A stretch of 64,000 nucleotides of DNA from Ulvibacterium sp965248315 (lineage in GTDB: Bacteria; Bacteroidota; Bacteroidia; Flavobacteriales; Flavobacteriaceae): positions 1,054,001 through 1,118,000 of the forward strand of contig NZ_CBDFIX010000002.1 of the NCBI RefSeq assembly GCF_965248315.1, in the 5' to 3' direction. Shown here piece after piece: positions 36,678-46,091 of the stretch. Made by a program: the position numbers and the translations under genes. Position 1 is the first letter of the stretch. Each line of letters starts with the position of its first letter. The notes beneath the pieces were generated by a model that was not told where the DNA came from, ran no database searches, and saw nothing but the letters and a program-made list of their open reading frames with translations.

Positions 36678-38966
36678 TCAATCCAATCGATAGCGCATTC
36701 CAAAAAATCCCCGAATACCTTGATTGGGCCCATAGACATAGGTAGGATCAAAAGTCAATGCATTGGGGTTGTCCGCAGTGGCCACCACGTCACCGTTTCC
36801 ATCAAAGGTTACGTTTCTGTCAAAAGGGTCGTTGGCCCTGGCAATAAGAAAAGGATTGCCACGGTTTGGAGTCCAGTCCAATAAGTTTTTGATACCCCCA
36901 TAAATCTCAAAATCTTTCAAACCCTTGTAGGTGAATTGAATATTCTGGATACTCCATGTAGGAGAAAATTCCTGTCTAGGATCCAAATCGCCCAAAAAGG
37001 GCAAGCGCATGGGGCCATATAAATTTCCGGTATAATCCACACTTAGGTGAAGTGATCGAAAATCATAGGAAACGTTCCAGGTACCTGTATAACTTTCTGT
37101 CAGGATTTGCCGTTGGGTAATCCCGTCTTCGGTATTACTCACATCTTGCAAGGTGGCGCCGATGAGCACTTTAAGGCCTATAGGGAAAACTACATCTACA
37201 TTTGCACTTATACCTTGGGAAACGGACTTGCCATCTAGGTTATCATAAATAATCTGATTTGGATCCGTATCATAATCTGGAAGGATAACATTGCTGAAGT
37301 ACGTATAGAATATCGAAGCATCCAAACCTATAAATGTCCCATTGTCCGCATAAATCTTTTTCATGTAGTTCAAATTGAAATTGACGGAACGTTCCGGTCT
37401 CAATTCTTCCGCAATGATTACCTCTCGGGCTCCCGTTAAGGCTGCATGATCTTCGGTAAACAAATTTACGACCCGAAACCCTGTTCCCGTATTAAAGCGT
37501 AGGATATCATTATCGCCCAATTTCCATTTATAGGCGGCTCTTGGGGTAAAGATATTCCCATGCCTGCTATCATAATCGTAGCGAAGTCCGAGAAGAAGAT
37601 TGTGTTTTTGTGCCAATTGAATTTCGTCTTGGGCAAAAAGACTGGGAATAAAGACTTCATCCGGTTCATTATTTCTCAAGTTAGCCGTAGCAGGAGTATT
37701 GTCATCATAGTAATTGTAGCGAATGGCACTTCCGAATAATAAGTCATGTTTTCCAACAGCCTTGTCCCATGTTAGCTGGGAGAAACCGATACGCTGATCA
37801 GCTAAATAAGGCATATCACCATATACAGAGTTTTGGTTGTGATCATTGTAGGAGAACGATAGCAATAACTTTTCTTTAAAAGGCAGCTGATACTTACCTA
37901 AAACCTCCCACCTGCGTGTATAGATGCTTTCACCGTAGATTTCATCCCCACCGCGAAATTCCGGTGTCCATTGCATTTCACCACCCCAGCGGTCTTCATA
38001 AAAAAAGCGACCGGCAAGGGAAAGAATGCGGTTTTCCGAGCGTCTGAAATTCCATTTTTGAAAAATGGAGATGCGATCTTGAAGGGTCACATCCGTAAAA
38101 TTGTCACCATTGTTATCTATTGGGGTATCATAGTTGAAATAGTTGATGCCCAGAAGCATATCAGTTTTTGTGCCGAACTCAATTTTGGCGCCTACATCCA
38201 GATTGTACTCACCCCAACCTGTCGCAAAACCATCCGCAAAAAAGTCGGGCGCTTCCAAGGTATTTTTCGTAATAACATTTATCAGTCCGCCAACCGCCTC
38301 GCTACCATATAAACTTGAGGCAGGGCCCTTAACGATTTCTATTTGATCAATGAGCGAATTGGGAATTCCAGAAAGTCCGTATACCGTGCCCAATCCACTT
38401 ACAATGGGCATGCCATCGATCAAGACAAGGGTATAGGGCCCTTCTAATCCATTTATATGAATGTCTCCGGTATTACAAACATTACAATTTATTTGCGGTC
38501 TAACGCCATTTACATTTTGTAGTGCCTCAAAAATACTGGCCGTCGGATTTTTTTTCAGAAAAGTAGGACTGTAAACTTCCACAGGCACCGGACTTTCCAG
38601 TCGGCTTACTGGTTTTAGCGTACCAGTAACCACCATTTCATCCAACTGTTCTGAAGATTCCATCAAATGTATAGGAAGATTTTTGATTTGATTTGGTGAT
38701 AAAGATACTCGTGTAATAAAGGGTAGGTATCCAATGGCAGTGGCCCGTACTTCATAGTTCCCTGGAGGAATACCTTGTAATGTATAGGCACCCATATCAT
38801 CCGCCGATGTGCCCAGGGTAGTATTCCTCAAATGAATATTGACAAAAGGAACAGCTTCTCCATTGGAACTCGTCGTACCGGTTAGAATAGCATTCTGCCC
38901 ATACACACAAAATGTACAAAGTGCAAAGAAAGACCAGGAAGCTAAGTAAGCATATCTGTTTTTCAT
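36678..38966 (-). CDS. TonB-dependent receptor, probable metal-uptake type
   Basis: 762 residues: signal peptide (to about 24), a CarboxypepD_reg domain (about 27-100), a TonB-box region (SSEQLDEMVVTGT), a plug (about 125-235; IEIVKGPASSLYGSEAVGGLINVIT) and a 22-strand barrel ending in GFFGMRYRLD. The plug has an unusual pair of cysteines (Cys161-x2-Cys164 in NCNVCNTGDIHINGL). The first codon of the longest frame is GTG; ATG 38966 is used. It is divergent from an MntR-like regulator and a ZIP transporter, so it is likely to import a divalent cation or its chelate. Confidence 0.9.
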   Translation of the reverse strand: MKNRYAYLASWSFFALCTFCVYGQNAILTGTTSSNGEAVPFVNIHLRNTTLGTSADDMGAYTLQGIPPGNYEVRATAIGYLPFITRVSLSPNQIKNLPIHLMESSEQLDEMVVTGTLKPVSRLESPVPVEVYSPTFLKKNPTASIFEALQNVNGVRPQINCNVCNTGDIHINGLEGPYTLVLIDGMPIVSGLGTVYGLSGIPNSLIDQIEIVKGPASSLYGSEAVGGLINVITKNTLEAPDFFADGFATGWGEYNLDVGAKIEFGTKTDMLLGINYFNYDTPIDNNGDNFTDVTLQDRISIFQKWNFRRSENRILSLAGRFFYEDRWGGEMQWTPEFRGGDEIYGESIYTRRWEVLGKYQLPFKEKLLLSFSYNDHNQNSVYGDMPYLADQRIGFSQLTWDKAVGKHDLLFGSAIRYNYYDDNTPATANLRNNEPDEVFIPSLFAQDEIQLAQKHNLLLGLRYDYDSRHGNIFTPRAAYKWKLGDNDILRFNTGTGFRVVNLFTEDHAALTGAREVIIAEELRPERSVNFNLNYMKKIYADNGTFIGLDASIFYTYFSNVILPDYDTDPNQIIYDNLDGKSVSQGISANVDVVFPIGLKVLIGATLQDVSNTEDGITQRQILTESYTGTWNVSYDFRSLHLSVDYTGNLYGPMRLPFLGDLDPRQEFSPTWSIQNIQFTYKGLKDFEIYGGIKNLLDWTPNRGNPFLIARANDPFDRNVTFDGNGDVVATADNPNALTFDPTYVYGPNQGIRGFFGMRYRLD

Positions 38967-38981
38967 CACAGTAAATTAAAA

Positions 38982-38997
38982 TTTAGACAAAACTAAA
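38982..38997. promoter_or_regulatory. Candidate operator for the DtxR/MntR-family regulator
   Basis: TTTAG-ACAAAA-CTAAA, a 16-bp dyad with perfect 5-bp arms in the gap between the TonB receptor and the regulator. On the minus strand it encloses TAGTTTTG (38988-38995), an exact -7 match for the receptor promoter, so binding would block that promoter. Confidence 0.6.
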
Positions 38998-38999
38998 AA

Positions 39000-39029
39000 T
39001 TTGTTTTTACATATAAAAATGTATTTTTG
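39000..39029 (+). promoter_or_regulatory. Promoter of the DtxR/MntR-family regulator
   Basis: TTTG (39000-39003), an 18-bp spacer, then TATTTTTG (39022-39029): a full match to the Bacteroidota -33/-7 pattern. The predicted start of transcription is about 10 bp before the GTG codon. Confidence 0.65.
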
Positions 39030-39046
39030 TATAAAATGAAATTTAA

Positions 39047-39703
39047 GTGACACTTTCCGAAGAAGATTATATTAAGGCCATTTATCATCTAGGTAAGGGA
39101 GAACGTAAAAGCGTTTCTACCAACGCCATAGCGGAACAAATGGAAACCAAACCTTCTTCCGTAACGGATATGATCAAAAAACTTTCTGAAAAAGGATTGG
39201 TCAACTACAAAAAATATAAAGGAGTGTCCTTAACGGAATTTGGTACCAAAACGGCGTTGACCTTGGTTCGAAAACATCGTCTTTGGGAGGTGTTTTTAGT
39301 GGAAAAGCTAGACTTTTCATGGGATGAGGTACACGAAGTAGCCGAGCAGTTGGAGCATGTAAAAAGCGAAAAGCTGGTGGATCAACTGGACAAACATTTA
39401 GGGTATCCCCAAGTGGATCCCCATGGTGATCCCATACCTTCAAAAGAAGGTGAATTCAAAAAGGCGGTCAAAAAACTGTTAAGCGAAGTACCCATAGGTG
39501 CGGAAGGGATATGTGTGGGAGTAAAAGATTCTACACCGCCCTTTTTAAAGTTTTTGGATAAAAACAGTATTGCCTTGGGTGATGCTATACAAGTTTTGGA
39601 CAAGGAAGAATTTGACGGTTCGCTGCACCTAAAAATAAAGGGTAAGGATATTCATATTTCCGAGCAAATTGCAGCCAACCTCTATATTAAAATTACGGAA
39701 TAA
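39047..39703 (+). CDS. Metal-dependent regulator of the DtxR family, MntR-type ligands
   Basis: 218 residues: N-terminal winged helix (KSVSTNAIAEQMETKPSSVTDMIKKLSEKGLVNYKKYKGVSLTEFG), dimer/metal domain (about 75-140) and a C-terminal SH3-like domain. Against DtxR, ligands align as His77, Glu81, His96, Glu103, His104, while DtxR Met10 and Cys102 are Asp7 and Glu100; this Asp/Glu change is what separates manganese-sensing MntR from iron-sensing DtxR. The start is GTG 39047 (the nearby ATG at 39036 is out of frame and hits a stop). It precedes the ZIP gene by 2 bp. Confidence 0.9.
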   Translation: MTLSEEDYIKAIYHLGKGERKSVSTNAIAEQMETKPSSVTDMIKKLSEKGLVNYKKYKGVSLTEFGTKTALTLVRKHRLWEVFLVEKLDFSWDEVHEVAEQLEHVKSEKLVDQLDKHLGYPQVDPHGDPIPSKEGEFKKAVKKLLSEVPIGAEGICVGVKDSTPPFLKFLDKNSIALGDAIQVLDKEEFDGSLHLKIKGKDIHISEQIAANLYIKITE

Positions 39704-39705
39704 CT

Positions 39706-40527
39706 ATGCAACAGGTAATCGATTATTTTGAATCTATAAATCCGATTTTGGCAGCGCTTTATGCCACTTTGTTTACCTGGGGCCTTACCGCATGTGGTGC
39801 TGCCCTGGTATTTTTATTTAAAGGAATGAACAGGGCTCTTTTGGACGGCATGCTCGGCTTTACGGGAGGGGTCATGGTCGCTGCGAGTTTTTGGAGTCTT
39901 TTGGCACCTGGGATAGAGATGAGCCCAGGCGAGGGTTTTGTTAAAGTTGTTCCCGCGGCCATTGGTTTTTTATTAGGGGCCATTTTTATTTATGGATTGG
40001 ATAAAATATTGCCCCATTTACACATAAATTTTAAGGAAAGTGAAGCTGAAGGCGTTAAGACCCCTTGGCACCGGACTACTTTGCTTACCTTGGCGATTAC
40101 TTTGCACAACATTCCCGAGGGTTTGGCCGTAGGGGTCCTTTTTGGAGGTGTTGCCGCTGGTTTTGAAGGAGCAAGTATCGGAGGGGCCGTGGCACTGGCC
40201 TTGGGTATAGGACTACAGAATTTCCCTGAGGGTTTTGCCGTGGCCATGCCATTGCGTAGGCAAGGCCTAAGTCGCTATAAAAGTTTTCTCTATGGTCAGG
40301 CTTCTGCTATCGTTGAGCCTATAGCCGGGGTTTTAGGAGCATGGGCGGTATTGACCTTCCAGCCCATCTTACCCTATGCCCTTTCCTTCGCGGCAGGGGC
40401 TATGATATTTGTTGTCGTTGAGGAGGTAATTCCCGAAACACAACAGGATAAGTATACCGATATTGCCACCATGGGTTTCATCGGTGGTTTTATCATTATG
40501 ATGACCTTGGACGTAGGGTTGGGATAA
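39706..40527 (+). CDS. ZIP family divalent metal transporter
   Basis: 273-residue membrane protein with about eight helices. TM4 holds the metal-site motif HNIPEG and TM5 the matching QNFPEG (the first residue Gln instead of the more usual His or Glu variant). A loop with HLHINF lies between TM3 and TM4. The family imports Zn, Mn or Fe. Being translated right after the MntR-like regulator (2-bp gap) suggests regulation by the same metal. Confidence 0.9.
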   Translation: MQQVIDYFESINPILAALYATLFTWGLTACGAALVFLFKGMNRALLDGMLGFTGGVMVAASFWSLLAPGIEMSPGEGFVKVVPAAIGFLLGAIFIYGLDKILPHLHINFKESEAEGVKTPWHRTTLLTLAITLHNIPEGLAVGVLFGGVAAGFEGASIGGAVALALGIGLQNFPEGFAVAMPLRRQGLSRYKSFLYGQASAIVEPIAGVLGAWAVLTFQPILPYALSFAAGAMIFVVVEEVIPETQQDKYTDIATMGFIGGFIIMMTLDVGLG

Positions 40528-40531
40528 AACC

Positions 40532-41671
40532 TCATTCCCCAATTAACCCAAAAGTACCTTTAGTCAAAAACCGGTGGTTGGCATCCAATTTTTCCGCATT
40601 CTTAATAGCGATGTAATTTGCATAGGTTTGCCCGGTTTGTACTTCCAGTTTCCTGAATTGATAATTGCCGTCGTTTTCGGAAACAAGAAGAAGCACATAG
40701 GCTTTGTCATCAATAGTTACAACGGCCTCAGAGGGTAGTGCAGTTGCCCGGACCCGATCCGTAACAATATCTGCCTCCACGAACATTCCCATTAGAAACC
40801 TGTTCTCCTTCTCGTTCTTTAGATGCGCATGGACTTGAATTGTACGATTCTCATTAATGGTCGTCCCCACCAAATATACTTCCGCTTCAAAAGTCTTGTC
40901 AGAAGCTTCAGGAATTCTAAAGCGTATGGGCTGCCCTTTTTCCACTTGCATAATGTCCTTTTCAAAAGCGGCCAATTCCAGATGAATATGTTCATTGTTT
41001 ACAATTTCCAAAATAGGGGAAGAAGGAGATACGTAGGCCCCTTTGGATACCCATACCTTGGTGACACTTCCCGAAATAGGAGCGTATAATGATGCGGTTG
41101 TGGTGATATTGCCATTTTCCACTTCCTTTGGGGAAATATTCAATAATTGTAATTGTTTTTGTAACCCATTATATTGGGCCTGGGCGGTTTTAAATTCACT
41201 TTCTGTCCTTAGATAGTTTTTTTGTGACGAAATTTTTTCTTCAAAAAGGATTTTGTGTCGATCGTATTCGGATTTTAGATAGGTTAATCGCTCTTTTACT
41301 TCCAGATACTCTTGCTGTAGGGCAATAAATTCGGGATTTTCCAAGGTAACCAAAAGCTGACCTTTGTTTACCCTGTCTCCAATCAAAAGTGGAGTTTTTT
41401 TGATATACCCCCCCATCATCGCATTTATCACCGCCATGTTCTCCGGAGGGACATCTATTCTACCGTTGGTACTTACGGTTATTGGAAAGGGTTTTTCCTC
41501 CAAATGGCCCAACATCATCCCGTTTTCCTCAAATTGTTCCAAGGTAATGACAAGTTCGTCAACGGGAGTTTCCGTATGAACCTCGGAAGACGTATTAATT
41601 TTACTTTCACCGCAGGCCAAGACGTTTAAGAGTAATAGGATTATGGCATATGTATAAGATGAACGTTTCAT
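40532..41671 (-). CDS. Heavy-metal RND efflux adaptor lipoprotein (CusB/CzcB-type)
   Basis: 379 residues: lipobox LNVLAC (Cys20), barrel-sandwich halves (GGYIKKTPLLIGDRVNKGQLLVTLENPEF and SLYAPISGSVTKVWVSKGAYVSPS) around an alpha hairpin (about 125-180), then the barrel and membrane-proximal domains. The N-terminal region lacks an obvious Met-rich copper site. It is the last gene of the efflux operon, 10 bp after the (frameshifted) pump gene, and links the inner-membrane pump to the outer-membrane channel. Confidence 0.9.
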   Translation of the reverse strand: MKRSSYTYAIILLLLNVLACGESKINTSSEVHTETPVDELVITLEQFEENGMMLGHLEEKPFPITVSTNGRIDVPPENMAVINAMMGGYIKKTPLLIGDRVNKGQLLVTLENPEFIALQQEYLEVKERLTYLKSEYDRHKILFEEKISSQKNYLRTESEFKTAQAQYNGLQKQLQLLNISPKEVENGNITTTASLYAPISGSVTKVWVSKGAYVSPSSPILEIVNNEHIHLELAAFEKDIMQVEKGQPIRFRIPEASDKTFEAEVYLVGTTINENRTIQVHAHLKNEKENRFLMGMFVEADIVTDRVRATALPSEAVVTIDDKAYVLLLVSENDGNYQFRKLEVQTGQTYANYIAIKNAEKLDANHRFLTKGTFGLIGE

Positions 41672-41681
41672 AGGTGGAATT

Positions 41682-42152
41682 TTAAAGGTTTAGGTAATTA
41701 AGTTCAATGATTGTTTGGTTGAGTTGGTTAAGGCTATTCAGATAATCCAATTGTATTTCGTAGCCATTTTCAAGGCTTAGGATATATTGGAAAAAATCGA
41801 TTTCCCCATTTTTAAAACTCAATTCGGCCGTCTTTAAAAGTTCTTCGGAGAGCTGGGTTCCTTCCTTTTCGTAGTATTCAAAAGCCTTTGCATGTGCACG
41901 ATATTGGGCCATGAGCTCATCATAACGCGCGTTGAACCGAATTTTATAGTCTTTTGACTTCTCTTCGGCTATCTCCTCGGCTATCTTACTGGATTTTATT
42001 CGGGCCGATTGTCCACTAAAGAAAAGGGGAATCTTTAGACCCAATTGATACCCGTGCAGCGTACCGGTAAGATTAGGCGTGGTACCTTGAAAGTAGTTAA
42101 GACCGATATCCGGCAACAATTGTTGTTTGGCCAGGCTACGTTCCGCCTGCAT
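41682..42152 (-). pseudogene. C-terminal TolC part of the CusA-TolC fusion, separated by a frameshift
   Basis: 156 residues forming the second half of a TolC-type outer-membrane channel (MQAERSLAKQQLLPDIGLNYF..., ENGYEIQLDYLNSLNQLNQTIIELNYL). The same frame stays open upstream to about 42210, giving the residues expected between this piece and the pump (AFPELVQSPELKFYESNITL). The pump gene ends in another frame inside this stretch. Adding one base near 42204-42216 gives a single 1445-residue product. So this is not an independent gene but the tail of the fusion, either broken or split by a sequencing error. Confidence 0.8.
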
Positions 42153-42178
42153 TAAGGTGATATTGCTTTCATAAAACT

Positions 42179-45100
42179 TTAGTTCCGGGCTTTGTACAAG
42201 TTCGGGGAAAGCAAAACAACTTGGTTCATTGGTATTTCGGCGATAGGGGGCAAAGTGTCTACCTGAGCAATTTTCATCAAATTGGTACGGGCCGCGGCAA
42301 TTTCCTGGATGGCCTGTTCCAAACGAATACTCATCTGCCGTTTTTTGGACTGTGCGGTAATCTTCTCCAAATAATTGGTTTCTCCCAGTTCAAAACGCCG
42401 CTGTGCCATTCGGGAAGAATTTCGGTAGAGGCTGTCCAATCTTTTAAAAATGGCCTCCTTTTCCTCGGCGTATAAATATGTGTAATATGCGGCGACCACT
42501 TCTCGTTTTACCGCTTTTTGTGCTATCTCGTAATTGTTGTCCGTCATTAGGGCCCGAGCCTCGTTCCGTCGCTTTTTCGCAAAATATACTGTTGGGAACA
42601 GAAAATCTTGTCGTATCCCAAAAACACGAAGAGGCTCGTTCGTTAAGGTAAGGTTGTTTTCGTCATATTGATAATAGACCTCGGTCTTATCAAAATCGAA
42701 AGCACTGGATACCAAAGCATCGGATTGGCCAACATTTAATTTAGCCGCTTTTAGACCTGAATTATTTTCCAGGGCGATAGATATCAATTCCTCTAATACT
42801 AACGGTCGCTCCTGCGCTTTTGTCATTAGAGGGAGTAGGAATCCAAAGAGCAATACGGGTATTGTTTTGTTTTTCTTCATCCATTTTTTTGGCAACCTTT
42901 TTTTTGGATTGTCAAAAATGATGTAAAGTACAGGTAGGACCACCAAGGTCAATAATGTGGCCGTGACCAGGCCCCCAATGACCACTGTGGCCAAAGGCCG
43001 TTGTACCTCTGCACCGGCACTGGTGGATACCGCCATAGGCAAAAAACCCAAGGCCGCTGCCGAGGCAGTAAGCAAGACTGCACGTAATCTGTCCTTTGTT
43101 CCTTGTTTTACGAGTGCTTCCATGGTTTCAAAAGATTGTTGTCCGAGTTCCTTAAAATGTTCCAATAGTACAATACCGTTGAGTACGGCAATTCCAAAAA
43201 GTGCAATAAATCCCACCCCGGCCGAAATGCTAAAAGGCATATCCCTTAGCCATAGCAGTAGTACACCGCCCACTGCTGCCAAGGGGATGGCAGAAAAGAT
43301 GAGCAAAGCTTCCCTGGCAGATTTAAAAGCGAAATATAACAGAATGAAAATCAACAATAAAGCTATGGGGACGGCTACCCAAAGTCGCGCTTTCGCACTT
43401 TGTAGGTTCTGGAACTGCCCTCCATAGGTTACGAAGTATCCAACAGGTAATCGCAAATTTTCATCGATTAATTGGCGTACATCTTTTACTACGGATTGTA
43501 AATCCCTGTTGCGAACATTAATGCCTACCACAATACGCCTTCTTGTATCGTCCCTGGAGATTTTGGCGGCTCCTTTTTGATGGCTGATATCGGCCAATTC
43601 CCTTAAAGGAATTTTTCCACCAGAAGGTAGATCTACATATAGATTTTTAAGATTATCTATGTCCTGCCTTTGGTTTTTGTTCAACCGTACCACAAGCTGA
43701 AACCGCTTTTCCCCTTCATAAACATTACCTACATTTCTGCCCGCAAAACCCATGGCCACCATAGCGTTAAGGTCTACAATATTAAGTCCGTAGCGTGCTA
43801 TTTTGGCTCTATCGTAGGTGACGTTCATCTGTGGAAGGCCCACTATTTTTTCCACGGAAATATCGGCCGCTCCTTCTACATCTTCTATGAGTTCCTTTAT
43901 CTCGTTACCCTTTTTGCTAAGGACATCCAAGTCTTCCCCAAAGATTTTAATGGCAATATCCGCCCTCACCCCGGTGATAAGTTCATTGAATCGCATTTCT
44001 ATGGGTTGGGTAAACTCTACTTCCATTTCTGGAATTACAGCAAGAGCTTCCTTGAACCTTTCGGCCAATCCGTCCTTGGTCTTGGCAGAAACCCATTCAC
44101 TTTTTGGTTTTAGGACAATGATAACGTCACTCTCCTCCATGGACATAGGATCCGTAGGAACTTCCGCTGCACCTATACGGGTCACTACCTGTGCTACTTC
44201 GGAGAAATTCTCCAGTAGTATTTTTTCGATCTGGGTCGTGGTTTCCACGGTCTTTTCCAACGAAGTGCCTGTTTTTAAAACGGGCTGTATCACAAAATCA
44301 CCCTCGTCCAAGGTGGGAACAAATTCCCCTCCCATAGAACTAAATAATATTCCTGACATTACCAATAGCATTCCAGAAATACCAAGAACCCATTTTTTGC
44401 TCCTTAAGGCCCAATCGATGATTGGCCCGTATCCTCTTTGCAACCTATTCATAAGCCGAACAGAAATATTTTTTTCGGAGACCTTGGATGACCTTAAGAA
44501 AAGTGTTGCCGCCACGGGGACATAGGTAAAGCATAAGACAATGGCGCCGATAAGCGCAAAGCTGAAGGTAAGCGCCATAGGTTTGAACATTTTGCCTTCC
44601 ACTCCACTCAGGGAAAGGATTGGGATAAAGACAATAAGGATGATAAGCTGTCCAAAAATGGCGGAATTCATCATTTTGGAAGCACTGTTGATTGTAATGT
44701 TATCCCTTTTTTCTTGCTGTTCCACTTTGGAAAGTGGACTCAATTGTGAACGCTGCCGGTTAACTTGGAAAGCAATGAATTCAACAATAATTACTGCCCC
44801 ATCGATAATAATCCCAAAATCGATGGCACCAAGGCTCATCAGATTGGCATCTACTCCAAAAAGGTACATGAGGGAAAGGGCGAAAAACAAACTTAATGGG
44901 ATTACAGAGGCTACTACAAATCCCGATCGTAGATTGCCCAGGAGCAATACCACCACAAAAATAACGATAAGGCAACCTAGGGTCAGATTTTCGACTACCG
45001 TAAAGGTGGTTTTGGAAATAAGCTCGCTACGGTCTAGAAAGGCATTGATATAGACACCTTCGGGGAGTGTTTTGGAAATAGTGGCTACCCGTTCCTTCAC

Positions 45101-46018
45101 CGCATCAATAACTTTTTTGGAGTTGGCGTCCTTCAGCATCATCACCTGCCCCAATACCTTTTCGCCTTCACCGTTTCCGGTGATAGCACCAAAACGAGTA
45201 GCGTTACCATACCCTACCTCTGCAATATCCTTGATATAAACCGGGATACCGTTTCTATTTTTTACAACGATATTTCCAATATCCGTTAAGGAAGCTGCAA
45301 GTCCTTCGCCTCGAATGAAATAGGCTTGATCGGTCTTTTCAATATATCCACCACCTGCCACGCTGTTGTTTTTTTCCAAAGCCGTAAAAACCTCTCGTGC
45401 ATCAATATTCATGGCATTGAGTTTTTCGGTATTGAGGGCCACCTCGTACTGTTTTAAGAAACCGCCCCATGTATTTATCTCTACTACGCCAGGTATGCCC
45501 GAGAGTTGACGCTTTACCACCCAATCCTGAATGGTTCTGAGGTCAGTTACCGAATATTGGTCTTCATAGCCTTCCCTTATGTCCAGGATATATTGATAGA
45601 TTTCGCCAAGGCCCGTGCTAATGGGGCCCATTTCTGGTGTGCCGAAACCTGTGGGAATTTTTTCAGAGGCCGACTTTATTTTTTCGGCAATGAGTTGACG
45701 GGGTAAATACGTGCCCATAGCATCCTCAAAAACAATGGTCACCACGGAAAGTCCAAATTTGGATATGGAACGGATTTCCTTAACTCCGGGAAGGTTGGCC
45801 ATTTCCAACTCTACCGGATAGGTAATGAACTGCTCCATATCCTGGGTAGAGAGGTTACGCGATGTTGTAATGACCTGTACCTGGTTGTTGGTAATATCGG
45901 GAACGGCACCAATAGGTATTTGGGTCAAGGAATACAGCCCAAAACAGATAACGAAGAGTGTGGAAAGAAGAACAATAAACTTATTATGTATACTTAATTT
46001 GATGATGCGCGATAACAT
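42179..46018 (-). CDS. CzcA/CusA heavy-metal RND pump with N-terminal part of a fused TolC domain (frameshifted)
   Basis: About 1279 residues from ATG 46018. Residues 1-1030 are an HME-type RND pump; TM4 carries DFGIIIDGAVIIVE near residue 400, the proton-relay pattern of divalent-cation pumps (Zn, Co, Cd, Ni) rather than the AxGxxxDxA form of copper pumps. After the last helix a second signal-like stretch (IPVLLFGFLLPLMTKAQ) leads into the first half of a TolC-like domain, an inner-to-outer-membrane fusion known in Bacteroidota. The frame ends early at 42179; a missing base at about 42204-42216 (within a run of T or C) explains it. Confidence 0.88.
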   Translation of the reverse strand: MLSRIIKLSIHNKFIVLLSTLFVICFGLYSLTQIPIGAVPDITNNQVQVITTSRNLSTQDMEQFITYPVELEMANLPGVKEIRSISKFGLSVVTIVFEDAMGTYLPRQLIAEKIKSASEKIPTGFGTPEMGPISTGLGEIYQYILDIREGYEDQYSVTDLRTIQDWVVKRQLSGIPGVVEINTWGGFLKQYEVALNTEKLNAMNIDAREVFTALEKNNSVAGGGYIEKTDQAYFIRGEGLAASLTDIGNIVVKNRNGIPVYIKDIAEVGYGNATRFGAITGNGEGEKVLGQVMMLKDANSKKVIDAVKERVATISKTLPEGVYINAFLDRSELISKTTFTVVENLTLGCLIVIFVVVLLLGNLRSGFVVASVIPLSLFFALSLMYLFGVDANLMSLGAIDFGIIIDGAVIIVEFIAFQVNRQRSQLSPLSKVEQQEKRDNITINSASKMMNSAIFGQLIILIVFIPILSLSGVEGKMFKPMALTFSFALIGAIVLCFTYVPVAATLFLRSSKVSEKNISVRLMNRLQRGYGPIIDWALRSKKWVLGISGMLLVMSGILFSSMGGEFVPTLDEGDFVIQPVLKTGTSLEKTVETTTQIEKILLENFSEVAQVVTRIGAAEVPTDPMSMEESDVIIVLKPKSEWVSAKTKDGLAERFKEALAVIPEMEVEFTQPIEMRFNELITGVRADIAIKIFGEDLDVLSKKGNEIKELIEDVEGAADISVEKIVGLPQMNVTYDRAKIARYGLNIVDLNAMVAMGFAGRNVGNVYEGEKRFQLVVRLNKNQRQDIDNLKNLYVDLPSGGKIPLRELADISHQKGAAKISRDDTRRRIVVGINVRNRDLQSVVKDVRQLIDENLRLPVGYFVTYGGQFQNLQSAKARLWVAVPIALLLIFILLYFAFKSAREALLIFSAIPLAAVGGVLLLWLRDMPFSISAGVGFIALFGIAVLNGIVLLEHFKELGQQSFETMEALVKQGTKDRLRAVLLTASAAALGFLPMAVSTSAGAEVQRPLATVVIGGLVTATLLTLVVLPVLYIIFDNPKKRLPKKWMKKNKTIPVLLFGFLLPLMTKAQERPLVLEELISIALENNSGLKAAKLNVGQSDALVSSAFDFDKTEVYYQYDENNLTLTNEPLRVFGIRQDFLFPTVYFAKKRRNEARALMTDNNYEIAQKAVKREVVAAYYTYLYAEEKEAIFKRLDSLYRNSSRMAQRRFELGETNYLEKITAQSKKRQMSIRLEQAIQEIAAARTNLMKIAQVDTLPPIAEIPMNQVVLLSPNLYKARN

Positions 46019-46091
46019 AATCCATAGAATAAAGGTTGATGGCAAACTAATATGAAATGGCCCGCCTAAAAATGATGAATATCAGTATGGA

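Noticed and set aside
42179..42220. Programmed -1 ribosomal frameshift in the CusA-TolC gene
   Set aside because: The bases at the junction do not form a good X-XXY-YYZ slippery heptamer in the pump frame and no downstream stem was found, so a missing base is the simpler explanation.
43818..44525. A 235-codon plus-strand frame antisense to the metal pump
   Set aside because: It mirrors the codons of the pump gene, has Ser/Ile/Pro-rich nonsense composition and no domain.
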